NCBI GenBank assembly: GCA_964195545.1
Contig: CAXMQQ010000027.1
Coordinates: 1 to 19,499, forward strand
From: JAHEEL01 sp964195545
GTDB taxonomy: Bacteria > Actinomycetota > Acidimicrobiia > Spongiisociales > UBA5794
Direction of reading: 5' to 3'
Length of the DNA stretch: 19,499 bases
Shown here: piece after piece, positions 7,308 to 14,857 of the stretch
How positions within the stretch are numbered: the first letter of the stretch is position 1
Layout: the number at the start of each line of letters is the position of its first letter
Notes under the pieces: model-generated
What the model saw: only the letters and a program-made list of their open reading frames with translations
Told to the model about the DNA's origin: nothing
The model's database searches: none
Program-made: the position numbers and the translations under genes

Positions 7308-9026
7308 ATGAAACGAACCATCAGTTCCGTACTCGCTCTCGCCATGGCCGCAGCACTGCTTGCGGTCTTCGCGGGCGCTGCGGGAGCACAAGTGACTGAA
7401 CCGTCCGGTCAGGTGGCCGTGATCAACGGTGCAAGCACCGATCCGGTCACTGTCACTGTCGGCGCCGAGTCTCTGACCGATGTGGCATACAGCGCGGATG
7501 CCGTGGCCACAATCGTCGCTGCCGGCGACTATGACATCACCTTCACGGGTGGCACGGTCGATTCCGCAGTGACGGCCAACGTTGGCGACGCGACGGCACA
7601 GACCGTGGTCTCCGGCTACGGCGATGACACGTCTACGGCCAAGGCCTACCCCGTCGACATGGCCCCGATCGATGCGAGCATGGCGAAGGTCAACGTTTGG
7701 AACGCCACCGACGCATCCGTGTCGGTCACAGTCGATGGCGGTCCGCCCGCCGATGTGGCGGCAGGAAATGGCGCGACCCTGATAGTCCCTGAGGGCGCTG
7801 GTGTTGCGATCGATATAGATGGAGTCGCAATCACGGTCGCGACACCGGCCGACTCCTACACCGACGTGTTCGCCGTCAATGATGGAACGACTCCTGCAGT
7901 CGCTCAAGCCATCATCCCTTCGATGACAGCATTGATCGCAACCCTTACAACGGCACCTGGCGGCGTTGCTGTTCCTGACGTTGTCGGGATGATCGACGCC
8001 GACGCGAACGATGCCATCACCGGTGTCGGACTGGTCGCGGCGAAGACCGAGGCAGCCGATGACACTGTTCCCGCAGGCAGCGTGGTCTCACAAGATCCGG
8101 CCCCTGGAACCGAAGTCGCCGATGGATCCACGGTGAACATCGTCGTATCCACCGGACCGGACGCACCGGCAACCGTGCCGGTGCCGGACGTTACCGGCAA
8201 GTCGGCAGCCGACGCGCAGGCCGAACTCGAAGCCGCGGGCTTCACCGTGACGACCGAAGAACAGGCCAGTGAGACCGTCGCAGCGGGTCTCGTCGTAGAG
8301 ACGAACCCGTCCGCCGGGACTGAGGTTGCCGCCGGCACCGGCGTGAAGATGATCGTCTCCTCCGGAGCCGGTGACATCGTTGTCCCCGACGTCACCGGCA
8401 TGTCGGTCGAAGAAGCCACCACTGCTGCGGAAGACGCCGGCCTAACGATCACGTTCGTCCAAGATGCCGACAATCCGGATCCGGAAGGCGTTGTCGTCTC
8501 CCAGGACCCGACCGGCGGAACAACGGTCGAAGCTGGCACCGAGGTGGTCGCCCAGCTGAGCCCGGCGATCGACGATGCTTGGGTGATCCTCACACTCAGC
8601 CCCGAGCGAGTGTTGACAGTTTCGGGGATCAACTTCCAGCCCGGATCAACCGTCGATCTCACGGTGCTCGAAACCGACAAGAGCGCCACAGCAACTGTCC
8701 AGGATGACGGCTCTTGGGCCGCGACGGCAGACCTCTCTGATGTCCAGAATGAGGCCGAACTGCTTCTGGTCACCGGCACGGCCGCCGATGGCAGTGACTA
8801 CGAGTCCACCTTCAAGATCCCGGCGGCGGGCGAGTCCACGGACGAGCCGACCGACGACGTTCCTGTCGTGGAAGAGAGCAGCGGCACTCCGGTGTGGGTC
8901 TGGATCATCCTCGGCCTCCTCGTGGCTGCAATCGTCGCACTCGGCATCAAGATGTTCGGCGGTGGCGACACCACAGTCACCACCGCGACCGGTGGTGACG
9001 ACACAACCGGAACCGACACCGACTAG
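7308..9026 (+). CDS. Exported DUF4397-like/PASTA-repeat surface protein with C-terminal membrane anchor
   Basis: An extracytoplasmic protein of 572 residues. A signal peptide (1-27, cleavage likely after AGAAGA) is followed by two DUF4397-like beta modules (about 33-210). Three PASTA domains follow, opening VPDVVGM (about 222), VPDVTGK (about 291) and VPDVTGM (about 358). An Ig-like module (about 430-505) and a Pro/Glu/Asp linker lead to one membrane helix (about 529-547, VWVWIILGLLVAAIVALGI). A short Gly/Thr/Asp-rich cytoplasmic tail ends the protein. PASTA domains bind muropeptides or beta-lactams in Ser/Thr kinases and penicillin-binding proteins. Here neither a kinase nor a transpeptidase domain is attached, so a cell-wall sensing or scaffolding role is inferred only. 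GAGGGG (7295-7300) lies seven bases before the ATG. A terminator at 9082 ends the unit. Confidence 0.85.
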   Translation: MKRTISSVLALAMAAALLAVFAGAAGAQVTEPSGQVAVINGASTDPVTVTVGAESLTDVAYSADAVATIVAAGDYDITFTGGTVDSAVTANVGDATAQTVVSGYGDDTSTAKAYPVDMAPIDASMAKVNVWNATDASVSVTVDGGPPADVAAGNGATLIVPEGAGVAIDIDGVAITVATPADSYTDVFAVNDGTTPAVAQAIIPSMTALIATLTTAPGGVAVPDVVGMIDADANDAITGVGLVAAKTEAADDTVPAGSVVSQDPAPGTEVADGSTVNIVVSTGPDAPATVPVPDVTGKSAADAQAELEAAGFTVTTEEQASETVAAGLVVETNPSAGTEVAAGTGVKMIVSSGAGDIVVPDVTGMSVEEATTAAEDAGLTITFVQDADNPDPEGVVVSQDPTGGTTVEAGTEVVAQLSPAIDDAWVILTLSPERVLTVSGINFQPGSTVDLTVLETDKSATATVQDDGSWAATADLSDVQNEAELLLVTGTAADGSDYESTFKIPAAGESTDEPTDDVPVVEESSGTPVWVWIILGLLVAAIVALGIKMFGGGDTTVTTATGGDDTTGTDTD

Positions 9027-9081
9027 CAAACCGGGAGCGTCTCGGCCGTCGCGCCGAAACGCCCCACAATCGAGTTGAAGG

Positions 9082-9106
9082 AAGCGGGGCCCTCGGGCCC
9101 CGCTTT
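9082..9106 (+). terminator. Intrinsic-type terminator after the PASTA gene
   Basis: Arms 9082-9092 and 9095-9105 form an 11-bp perfect stem (AAGCGGGGCCC with its complement) with a very short loop, followed by TTTCG. It lies 55 bases after the stop codon. Confidence 0.85.
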
Positions 9107-9120
9107 CGCGTTCACAGCAA

Positions 9121-9330
9121 ATGGCCGGCGACACTGTCGCGCCCCTCTCGATGGAATGCTCCCCCGATGATGTGATGGACCGAAGACGGCAGGGCAGCCA
9201 TGTCTGGGCGCACCTCCAGGACGCCACGCCGGTCCGGCTCGGTCAGGCGGCGGTCTGCTTCAACCACGTCTTCCGTCGGGGCCGCGGTCTCTGGATCACG
9301 GAATCTGGAACTTCGACTAGCCGATGCTGA
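9121..9330 (+). CDS. Doubtful 69-codon ORF before the ClC gene
   Basis: I do not recognise this protein. Together with the next entry it fills the 389-base gap between the PASTA gene and the ClC gene. It begins 15 bases after the terminator and has no Shine-Dalgarno site. The codons are GC-rich in third position like the real genes here, but that is weak evidence in high-GC DNA. The composition (Arg-, Cys- and Trp-containing, with no hydrophobic segment) suggests no family. Its stop overlaps the start of the 31-codon ORF at 9324, which in turn overlaps the ClC start. That chain is the only reason to list it. It may be a gene remnant or chance. Confidence 0.2.
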   Translation: MAGDTVAPLSMECSPDDVMDRRRQGSHVWAHLQDATPVRLGQAAVCFNHVFRRGRGLWITESGTSTSRC

Positions 9331-9419
9331 AACCGATTGAGGAGGTGCTGAGCGCTGAACACCAAGTACTGGGTGAGCGCTACTCCGCCGCGGGCGGGGC
9401 TACCGTTCTGGGGTCATGA
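9324..9419 (+). CDS. Possible 31-codon leader ORF coupled to the ClC gene
   Basis: The ORF starts MLKPIEEVLSAEHQ and ends VLGS. Its TGA (9417-9419) overlaps ATG 9416 of the ClC gene as ATGA, the usual form of translational coupling. An upstream Shine-Dalgarno site is not evident. A repeated octamer, TGAGCGCT, lies inside it at 9349-9356 and 9374-9381. It could provide ribosomes to the ClC start, which itself has only a weak site. A chance overlap cannot be ruled out. Confidence 0.3.
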   Translation: MLKPIEEVLSAEHQVLGERYSAAGGATVLGS

Positions 9420-11434
9420 CTTCCCTTGCGTCACGCACTCGAACGGCCCTTGCTTCGCGCGGGCATGCTGCGTTCCTGGCGGCGTCGCTGCTGCTCGGAA
9501 TCTTCGTGGGGTTCGGGGCCGCCCTCCTCGTGTGGGCGATGGAATTTGTCGCACACGGCGTCGGTGAGGCCGATGCGTTCTTCGGGTTGGGCAAGTGGAT
9601 ATTCTTGATCTCGATACCGATCGGTCTCTTGGCCTCCTGGCTCCTGAACCGCTGGATGGGTCCCGGCGTCTCGGGGGGTGGCGTCGCTGAAACCATGGTG
9701 TCCGTGAATCTCGAGGCGGGGTACCTCCCGACGAAGGTGGTTCCCGCGAAGATCGTGGCCACAGCTGCCACTCTCGGAACAGGCGGTTCGGGTGGTCGAG
9801 AGGGACCCATCGTCCTCATCGGTGGAGCCATCGGTTCTTCGTTCGCCCGGTACACCGGCTTCGGACACGATCAGGTGAAGAGCTTCGTCGCAGCAGGGGC
9901 GGGTGCCGGCATCGGTGCAAGTTTCAACGCCCCGATCGCAGGGATGATGTTCGCCCTCGAAGTGATCCTCAGCTCGTTCGCGATCCGCCACGTCAGCGCG
10001 ATCGTCGTGACATCGGTTGCGGCAGCCGTGACGACTCACACTCTCGTCGGAGAGGAACGCTTCCTTCGCTCGCCCGCGTATGAGCTCCACGCTCCGTGGC
10101 AGTTGCTCCTCTACACGATCCTCGCCGTGCTCGCCGTGCTCTTCGGCACCCTCTTCCTCCGGATCCTTGATCGCGTCAGCATCACGAAAGTCGCATCTGC
10201 CATCCCGGGATGGGTCATCCCCCTGCTGATGGGTGTCTCTGTTGCCCTCATCGGCGTGGTCTATCCGGAGACACTCGGAACCGGTCAGGCGTTCCTCACC
10301 GATCTGCTCTCCCTGACTGATCACGGAGAGTTCATCTGGTGGTCGCTGTTCATCATCGCCGCCCTCAAGGCAGTAACGGCAGCCCTCACCCGCAAGGGTG
10401 GGGGTTCAGCCGGCACATTCATGCCGGCGCTCGTGATCGGCGGTGCCGTCGGGGCAGGCTTCGCAATCCTCGTCGACCCACTGTGGGGAGTGTCCGACCT
10501 CGAGCCAGGAGCGTTTGCGCTCGTCGGCATGGCGGCTGCACTGGCCGCAACTGCTCGGGCCCCGCTCACGGCGGTCATCCTCGTGTTCGAGTTGACCGGC
10601 AGCTACGGGCTCGTCCTTCCTCTCATGCTCGCGTCGGCTCTCGCTACATTCATCGGCGAACGAGTCCACCCCGACTCCGCCTACACGATGGCGCTCGCCC
10701 GCAAGGGGATCCGTTTGCCGGAGACCGAGGACATCGACCTTCTTGACACAGTTCTCGTCAGTGAGGTCATGTCTCAGGTCGACGAGGTGGCAACACCGAA
10801 CATGACGCTCGCCGAGTTCGACAAGCGTCTCGACCGAACGCGGCATCACGGCATGCCGGTGGTCGACAACGGCGAACTCGTCGGGATCATCACGGTTACA
10901 GACGTCGAACGGGCCGCAACACTCGACGCCCCCAGGACGGTTGGCGACGAAATGACCACCACACCGGTCACGATCACCCCCGACCTCCCGGTATCGGCTG
11001 CCCTCGCGCGGATGGCATCCCTCGGCTTGGGGCGGCTCCCCGTCGTCGCCGACGACGATCGTCGGCATCTCGTCGGCATGTTCCGTCGCGAGTCCGTCGT
11101 CAAGGCCTACCACCACGCCCTCGGCACATCCATGGACCGCCACCTCTATCGGGAGCGGATGCACCTGCGCACGCAGCCGGGAGCCGCGTTCTTCGAGACG
11201 CCGGTGCGCCGGGGCTCGCCGATCATCGGATCCCTCGTCAAGGATGTGCGATGGCCGGAAGGTGCCGTGCTCGTCTCGATCCGCCGCGGCTCGTCAGTGC
11301 TCATCCCGCACGGCAGCACTGCCATCGAATTGGGGGATGCCATCACCCTCTTCGGCACGGGTGAGTCACGCGAGGAACTCGGCTACCTGATGGAACCCGG
11401 TCAGGACCCAACCAACGAGTGGAACCAGCCGTAG
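9416..11434 (+). CDS. ClC-family chloride channel/transporter with CBS pair and RCK_C domain
   Basis: An integral membrane anion channel or H+/Cl- exchanger of 672 residues. The ClC core (about 1-430) has the selectivity loops GPGVSGGG, GGREGPIV (gating Glu129, equivalent to Glu148 of E. coli ClcA) and GGGSAGTFMP (328-337). Two CBS domains span about 450-567; in this family they bind adenine nucleotides or other ligands. A C-terminal TrkA-C/RCK_C domain (about 604-660, GSLVKDVRWPEGAVLVSI) is a further ligand-sensing module. The serine-rich first loop lacks the GSGIP form of ClcA, so whether it is a channel or an exchanger cannot be told. The start ATG follows a weak GGGG only and overlaps a small ORF; TACCGT at 9401-9406 could be a -10 box for a very short leader. 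Confidence 0.92.
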   Translation: MTSLASRTRTALASRGHAAFLAASLLLGIFVGFGAALLVWAMEFVAHGVGEADAFFGLGKWIFLISIPIGLLASWLLNRWMGPGVSGGGVAETMVSVNLEAGYLPTKVVPAKIVATAATLGTGGSGGREGPIVLIGGAIGSSFARYTGFGHDQVKSFVAAGAGAGIGASFNAPIAGMMFALEVILSSFAIRHVSAIVVTSVAAAVTTHTLVGEERFLRSPAYELHAPWQLLLYTILAVLAVLFGTLFLRILDRVSITKVASAIPGWVIPLLMGVSVALIGVVYPETLGTGQAFLTDLLSLTDHGEFIWWSLFIIAALKAVTAALTRKGGGSAGTFMPALVIGGAVGAGFAILVDPLWGVSDLEPGAFALVGMAAALAATARAPLTAVILVFELTGSYGLVLPLMLASALATFIGERVHPDSAYTMALARKGIRLPETEDIDLLDTVLVSEVMSQVDEVATPNMTLAEFDKRLDRTRHHGMPVVDNGELVGIITVTDVERAATLDAPRTVGDEMTTTPVTITPDLPVSAALARMASLGLGRLPVVADDDRRHLVGMFRRESVVKAYHHALGTSMDRHLYRERMHLRTQPGAAFFETPVRRGSPIIGSLVKDVRWPEGAVLVSIRRGSSVLIPHGSTAIELGDAITLFGTGESREELGYLMEPGQDPTNEWNQP

Positions 11435-11610
11435 GCAAGCGACCGGGGGAATCCGTCAGGTACCCTGGCAACCCTGGGCTCGCAGGTGCGTATAGGTGTC
11501 TTGCCAGCCCACAGTTCGCAGATCCTCCATCCATCTGCCGACTACGCGGATCGGTTGCCCTCAGCCATGCGAAACTAGTTCGGCAGGCACGCCATCGAGC
11601 AGGAGTCATG
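11435..11610. other. Spacer between ClC and zwf
   Basis: 176 bases with no recognisable gene. TGGGCT (about 11475) and AGCCCA (about 11506) could pair across a 25-base loop that contains GCAGGTGCGTATAGGTG. I see no known riboswitch pattern. The zwf reading frame is open through the spacer, but the translated sequence does not resemble G6PDH. Confidence 0.3.
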
Positions 11611-13065
11611 ATGACGACCGAAATGGATCAACACATCTTTGTCATCTTCGGTGGCACCGGCGACCTGGCGCGTCGCAAACTCATCCCATCTCTCTACCGC
11701 CTCATCACCGAGAACGATATGGCCGACCGGTGCGTTCTTCTTGGCGTCGCCACGGGTGACATCGACGATGACGCGTACCGCTCATGGACCAGGGACGCTC
11801 TCCGAGATACCGGACGCAGTGACAGCGAACTCGAAGAGTGGTGCGACGACAACGTCTTCTATCAACCGCTCGGTCGGGACCTCGGGTCGTACGAGCAGCT
11901 CCGGCGCCGGATCGAGGCGATCGAAGCGGACCGCAGCCTCCCGGGGAACCGTGTCTTCTATCTGGCGCTTCCCCCGCCGGTGTTCCCCGCTGCCATCGCT
12001 GGCCTCGGAGAAGTCGGCCTCAGCGAAAGCTCCGGCTGGACGCGGCTCGTGATCGAGAAGCCGATCGGCACCGATCTTGGGTCGGCACGCGAACTCAACG
12101 CCGTGGTAGAGGAGTTCTTCGATGAGCGCCAGGTCTATCGGATCGACCACTACCTGGGCAAAGAGACCGTTCAGAATCTCCTATCGTTCCGCTTCGCCAA
12201 CGCCATGTTCGAGAGCGTGTGGAACCGGGATCGAGTCGAGTCCATCGAGATCACCGTCGCCGAGGATTTCGGGGTCGGAACACGAGCCGGGTACTACGAG
12301 TCGACCGGTGTCCTGCGAGACATGGTGCAGAACCATCTCACCCAGGTCCTTGCCCTCGTCGCTATGGAGCCGCCGATCTCATTCGATGCCGACCAGATCC
12401 GCACCGAGAAGGTCAAGGTGGTCGAAGCCATCGCGCCGATCCGACGTGAGAACGTCGTCTTCGGCCAATACGCAGCAGGCGAGATCGACGGCTCTGCCGT
12501 CCCCGGCTACCTCGATGAAGACGGCGTCGCATCCGATTCCCGGACCCCCACGTTCGTCGGACTCAAGCTCGAGGTTGACACGTGGCGGTGGAGAGGCGTG
12601 CCGTTCTACCTTCGTACCGGTAAAAGGCTTCCGAAGCGCCTCACTCAGATCGCGGTGACGTTCCAACGACCTCCACTCTGCATCTTTCACGGACATCGAG
12701 ATTCATGCGTCGTCGACCCAAACGTGCTCCTGATAACACTCCAGCCTGATGAGGGATTCACACTCAGTTTCAATGTGAAAGCACCAGGAGAGACGTTCAT
12801 GCTCGACTCGCAGCTATTGAGCTTCAGCCACAGCGACGTGTACGGAAGACTGCCCAACGCCTACCAGACGTTGATCCTCGACGTCATCGAAGGCGACCAG
12901 ACCCTCTTCGTGCGATCCGACGAGGTCGATGCCTCGTGGCGTCCCTACGACCCGCTCCTCGACTACCGCCCCGAACCTCACCCCTACGAGGCCGGCACCT
13001 GGGGTCCGGCGGTGATGGACAAGACGCTGGCGTTGGGTGGCAGGGCGTGGACGGGAGGCGAGTGA
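11611..13065 (+). CDS. zwf: Glucose-6-phosphate 1-dehydrogenase
   Basis: It oxidises glucose-6-phosphate to 6-phosphogluconolactone with NADP+ (or NAD+), the entry to the oxidative pentose-phosphate route, in the cytoplasm. The protein has 484 residues, the usual bacterial length. The Rossmann motif GGTGDLA is at 14-20, the substrate-binding RIDHYLGKE at 177-185 (Asp179, His180, Lys184), and the catalytic His242 lies in DMVQNHLTQ. ATG 11611 is preferred over ATG 11608 because AGGAG (11601-11605) is five bases from the former and two from the latter; the upstream in-frame extension to 11419 is not G6PDH-like. Neither gnd, pgl nor opcA lies beside it. It converges on the NAD(P)H-hydrate epimerase gene, which is also a nicotinamide-cofactor function. 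Confidence 0.95.
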   Translation: MTTEMDQHIFVIFGGTGDLARRKLIPSLYRLITENDMADRCVLLGVATGDIDDDAYRSWTRDALRDTGRSDSELEEWCDDNVFYQPLGRDLGSYEQLRRRIEAIEADRSLPGNRVFYLALPPPVFPAAIAGLGEVGLSESSGWTRLVIEKPIGTDLGSARELNAVVEEFFDERQVYRIDHYLGKETVQNLLSFRFANAMFESVWNRDRVESIEITVAEDFGVGTRAGYYESTGVLRDMVQNHLTQVLALVAMEPPISFDADQIRTEKVKVVEAIAPIRRENVVFGQYAAGEIDGSAVPGYLDEDGVASDSRTPTFVGLKLEVDTWRWRGVPFYLRTGKRLPKRLTQIAVTFQRPPLCIFHGHRDSCVVDPNVLLITLQPDEGFTLSFNVKAPGETFMLDSQLLSFSHSDVYGRLPNAYQTLILDVIEGDQTLFVRSDEVDASWRPYDPLLDYRPEPHPYEAGTWGPAVMDKTLALGGRAWTGGE

Positions 13066-13119
13066 CAGGTCACAGGCAGGCCGTGAGCAACCGACAGATG
13101 ACAGCCAATGGCGAGTAGC
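13064..13119. repeat. Degenerate spacer repeat (ACAG / GAGTAGC words)
   Basis: GACAGCCA at 13100-13107 is identical to 6253-6260 and 18184-18191. CGAGTAGC at 13112-13119 is identical to 15147-15154. GTGACAGGTCACAGG lies at 13062-13076, overlapping the zwf stop. Confidence 0.6.
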
Positions 13120-13412
13120 TAGGACCGAAGCTGAGAGTCGCTGAACACGTCGGGCCGCTGCTGCGTGACCCACACGACACCTCCCTGCGAACTGGAACCA
13201 GCTCTCCGCGCAGGGTTCACTCAGGGTCAACCCCGTGGGAGCCTGCTAGCGGACCGGAAACCGTCGAATGCCTTGTCCACCCGACCGCTGCTCTGGACAG
13301 CGACGTCCCGACCCGCTGTCACCACCAAGCTGAGCAGCGCACATCGGTACCACGGGGTATCCACTTCGGTAAAGCAGTGGGGAGGCAAGCGCTCTCGGGA
13401 GGCAGAGGACCG
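13066..13412. other. 347-base spacer between zwf and nnrE
   Basis: No gene, tRNA, tmRNA or SRP RNA signature was recognised on either strand. A short ORF at 13165-13440 (plus) resembles nothing I know and overlaps the end of nnrE. The first 55 bases carry the degenerate spacer repeat described at 13064-13119. No strong terminator hairpin is visible despite convergent genes. Confidence 0.4.
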
Positions 13413-14150
13413 CTATGTGAGACGGAGAATCTCGCTCTGAGCGAAGATCGAACCTACTTTGATGCCGAGGAATCTGGCGTACAGCTCGGGCGGGACGCCG
13501 ATGTCGGCGAGGTAGATCTCGCCGACGTGGGCATCGACGCCGGGAACCCTGAGTCCCTCCTTGGGGAGTGCAAGCGTCATCGTCGCCGTCGCCCGAATCG
13601 CAGGCTCGAACACGGTTCCCGTCGTCGTGTCGACACCGGATGGTATGTCGAGTGAGAGGACAGGAGCCGCTTGTCCGTTCGACCAGCGAATCAGCATCCC
13701 CGCTTCGCCCCGCGGTGCGCCTTCGAGGCTGTATCCGATCACGCCGTCGAGGACGACGTCCGGCGTTCCGACCGACTCCACACCGCCAGCGGATTCGATG
13801 GTGAGCCCCATGCGGCGCAAGAGATCGAGCTGTTGACCGGGCACGGGGGTGAACTCATCGTCGGGTTTGGTGATGAAGGCACTGACGATCGCCCCGTAGT
13901 TGTGGAGTCGGCGCGCCGCGACGAGGGCACCTCCCCCGTTTCCGCCGGTCCCGGCGAGCACAACAACCCGACGTCCACGTGGGTCGCCACCAAGGAACCG
14001 TTCCCGTGCGAGGTGGGCAAGGTTCCTCCCAGCATTCTCCATCATTCGGACGAGATCGATGCGGTAGTCCTCCATCATGGCGCGATCGACCTCGATCATC
14101 TGGTCGGTCGTGAGGTATGGCACCTCGGCGGGAGCAGTGGTAGGGATCAT
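13413..14150 (-). CDS. nnrE: NAD(P)H-hydrate epimerase (stand-alone YjeF N-terminal domain)
   Basis: It interconverts the R and S forms of damaged NAD(P)H hydrate so that a separate dehydratase can repair them. The protein has 245 residues, a YjeF_N domain only; the ADP/ATP-dependent dehydratase domain found in many bacterial fusions is absent and not seen nearby. Visible signatures are MMENAGRNLA (36-45), a glycine-rich loop GTGGNGGGA (67-75), VVLDGVIGYSLEGAPRG with Asp135, and LDIPSGVD (167-174). The usual loop is GPGNNGGDG, so Asn and Asp are replaced by Gly70 and Gly74. That is unusual enough to leave activity in question. ATG 14150 follows AAGGAGAAG, and its first bases overlap the stop of the glucosidase pseudogene as ATGA, showing it was the last gene of an operon. 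Confidence 0.87.
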   Translation of the reverse strand: MIPTTAPAEVPYLTTDQMIEVDRAMMEDYRIDLVRMMENAGRNLAHLARERFLGGDPRGRRVVVLAGTGGNGGGALVAARRLHNYGAIVSAFITKPDDEFTPVPGQQLDLLRRMGLTIESAGGVESVGTPDVVLDGVIGYSLEGAPRGEAGMLIRWSNGQAAPVLSLDIPSGVDTTTGTVFEPAIRATATMTLALPKEGLRVPGVDAHVGEIYLADIGVPPELYARFLGIKVGSIFAQSEILRLT

Positions 14151-14427
14151 CGATCTTCTCCTTGGTCCAAAAGCAGCGTGGCGACGAGCCCCGTCCAGCC
14201 CGGCTGTTGACTGGCGGCGGTCGCTGATGCCGGCGAGGCCGTCTTCGTTCCATCCGTACGCCCGGCTTCAGGCGTGGTCATGTAGCACCGCATCCCACGC
14301 AGTTCCATGCGCGCTGTAGTCCTGACACGGCGTCTCCCAGACCCATCCGCCGAGATGGGGCCCAGTTCTTCCATCCGGCATCACCCGCCGTGTCTTCCGC
14401 CAGTCTCGTATGCTCGGCGGTCGTCAT
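14147..14427 (-). pseudogene. GH63/MGH1-like glucosidase remnant with internal deletion
   Basis: The remains of a large cytoplasmic glycoside hydrolase. The N-terminal piece reads MTTAEHTRLAEDTAGDAGWK from ATG 14427. After a frameshift the next frame gives QDYSAHGTAWDAVLHDHA, then a TGA (14270-14268) where the family has Arg, then SRAYGWNEDGLAGISDR. After another junction near 14205-14215 the frame changes again and reads QQPGWTGLVATLLLDQGEDR, which resembles the extreme C-terminus of these enzymes (…HQTGWTGLVAKLL…). Several hundred central residues are missing. The stop TGA (14149-14147) still overlaps the epimerase ATG as ATGA. Recognition rests on remembered family sequence; the N-terminal block is the strongest part. 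Confidence 0.75.
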
Positions 14428-14463
14428 AATTCGCGCAGCTCGGTTGGGTGATGTCTCGCTGGG

Positions 14464-14705
14464 TCAACGCCGCAACACCCGCAGGACTTCCGCGACACTC
14501 CATGCCCGGGCAATCTTCGCGACAGGACGGTGCGGTCGAGGGGCGGATCCAGTGCCGCAATGGGCAAGCCGTGATACCGCCGCGTGAACACCCCGGCGAT
14601 CGTCCCCGAAGCGTATCCACCGATCCCGTAGGTGACGATCCATTCCCGATCGACGACCGAGGACGGGTCGGCGACGAGGTCATTTGGAGGACGAAACGAG
14701 ATCAT
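14464..14705 (-). pseudogene. Glycogen-debranching enzyme remnant with internal deletion
   Basis: The remains of an amylo-alpha-1,6-glucosidase-type debranching enzyme. From ATG 14705 the first frame reads REWIVTYGIGGYASGTIAG, then TRRYHGLPIAALDPPLDRT, the diagnostic N-terminal block of bacterial/archaeal debranching enzymes. Near 14525 the match ends. In the next frame the sequence reads VAKIARAWSVAEVLRVLRR and stops at TGA 14466-14464, matching the usual C-terminal …AQAWSVAEVLRA…. The middle, roughly 600 residues in intact family members, is gone, and the two ends are joined out of frame. The gap to the next remnant is 36 bases. TACGAT six bases before the ATG (minus strand) suggests that the operon's promoter is kept. 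Confidence 0.82.
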
Positions 14706-14711
14706 GGTTCA

Positions 14712-14717
14712 ATCGTA
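14712..14717 (-). promoter_or_regulatory. Putative -10 box of a leaderless promoter heading the decayed operon
   Basis: TACGAT on the minus strand is six bases before ATG 14705. This probably still drives transcription through both remnants into nnrE. Confidence 0.5.
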
Positions 14718-14812
14718 AACGCCCGGTACGGCCCCGGGTACCCGCAGGATGACTTCGGCCGAAACCCGACACTTCGGAACGAAGCGGGAAGAACTCCTGC
14801 CCGACGCGCCTT

Positions 14813-14857
14813 ATGCATGAGAGCGAATGAACGCGATCCGCAAGGCCCATGCATGAG
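14813..14857 (+). promoter_or_regulatory. Direct repeat ATGCATGAG at the anti-sigma start
   Basis: ATGCATGAG occurs at 14813-14821 and 14849-14857, 36 bases apart and in the same reading frame. Each contains a candidate start codon and the palindrome ATGCAT. It could be an operator or a small duplication. Confidence 0.3.

Noticed and set aside
7904..8779. 291-codon Ser/Thr/Pro/Val-rich minus-strand ORF
   Set aside because: It is the mirror of the PASTA region. Its apparent low-complexity surface-protein look comes from the complementary codons.
9431..10324. 297-codon charged minus-strand ORF inside the ClC gene
   Set aside because: His/Asp/Glu/Arg-rich antisense shadow of a membrane-protein coding strand.
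13120..13412. Structured RNA gene (tmRNA, SRP RNA, RNase P RNA) in the spacer
   Set aside because: Both strands were read for the conserved motifs (GGAAGCAGC of SRP RNA, the tRNA-like ends of tmRNA, conserved RNase P blocks) and none was found.
13165..13440. 91-codon plus-strand ORF in the zwf-nnrE spacer
   Set aside because: Starts with GTG without a ribosome site, overlaps the nnrE end and resembles no known protein.
14448..14852. N-terminal extension of the anti-sigma reading frame
   Set aside because: It runs antisense through the debranching-enzyme remnant. The ZAS domain begins only after 14853.
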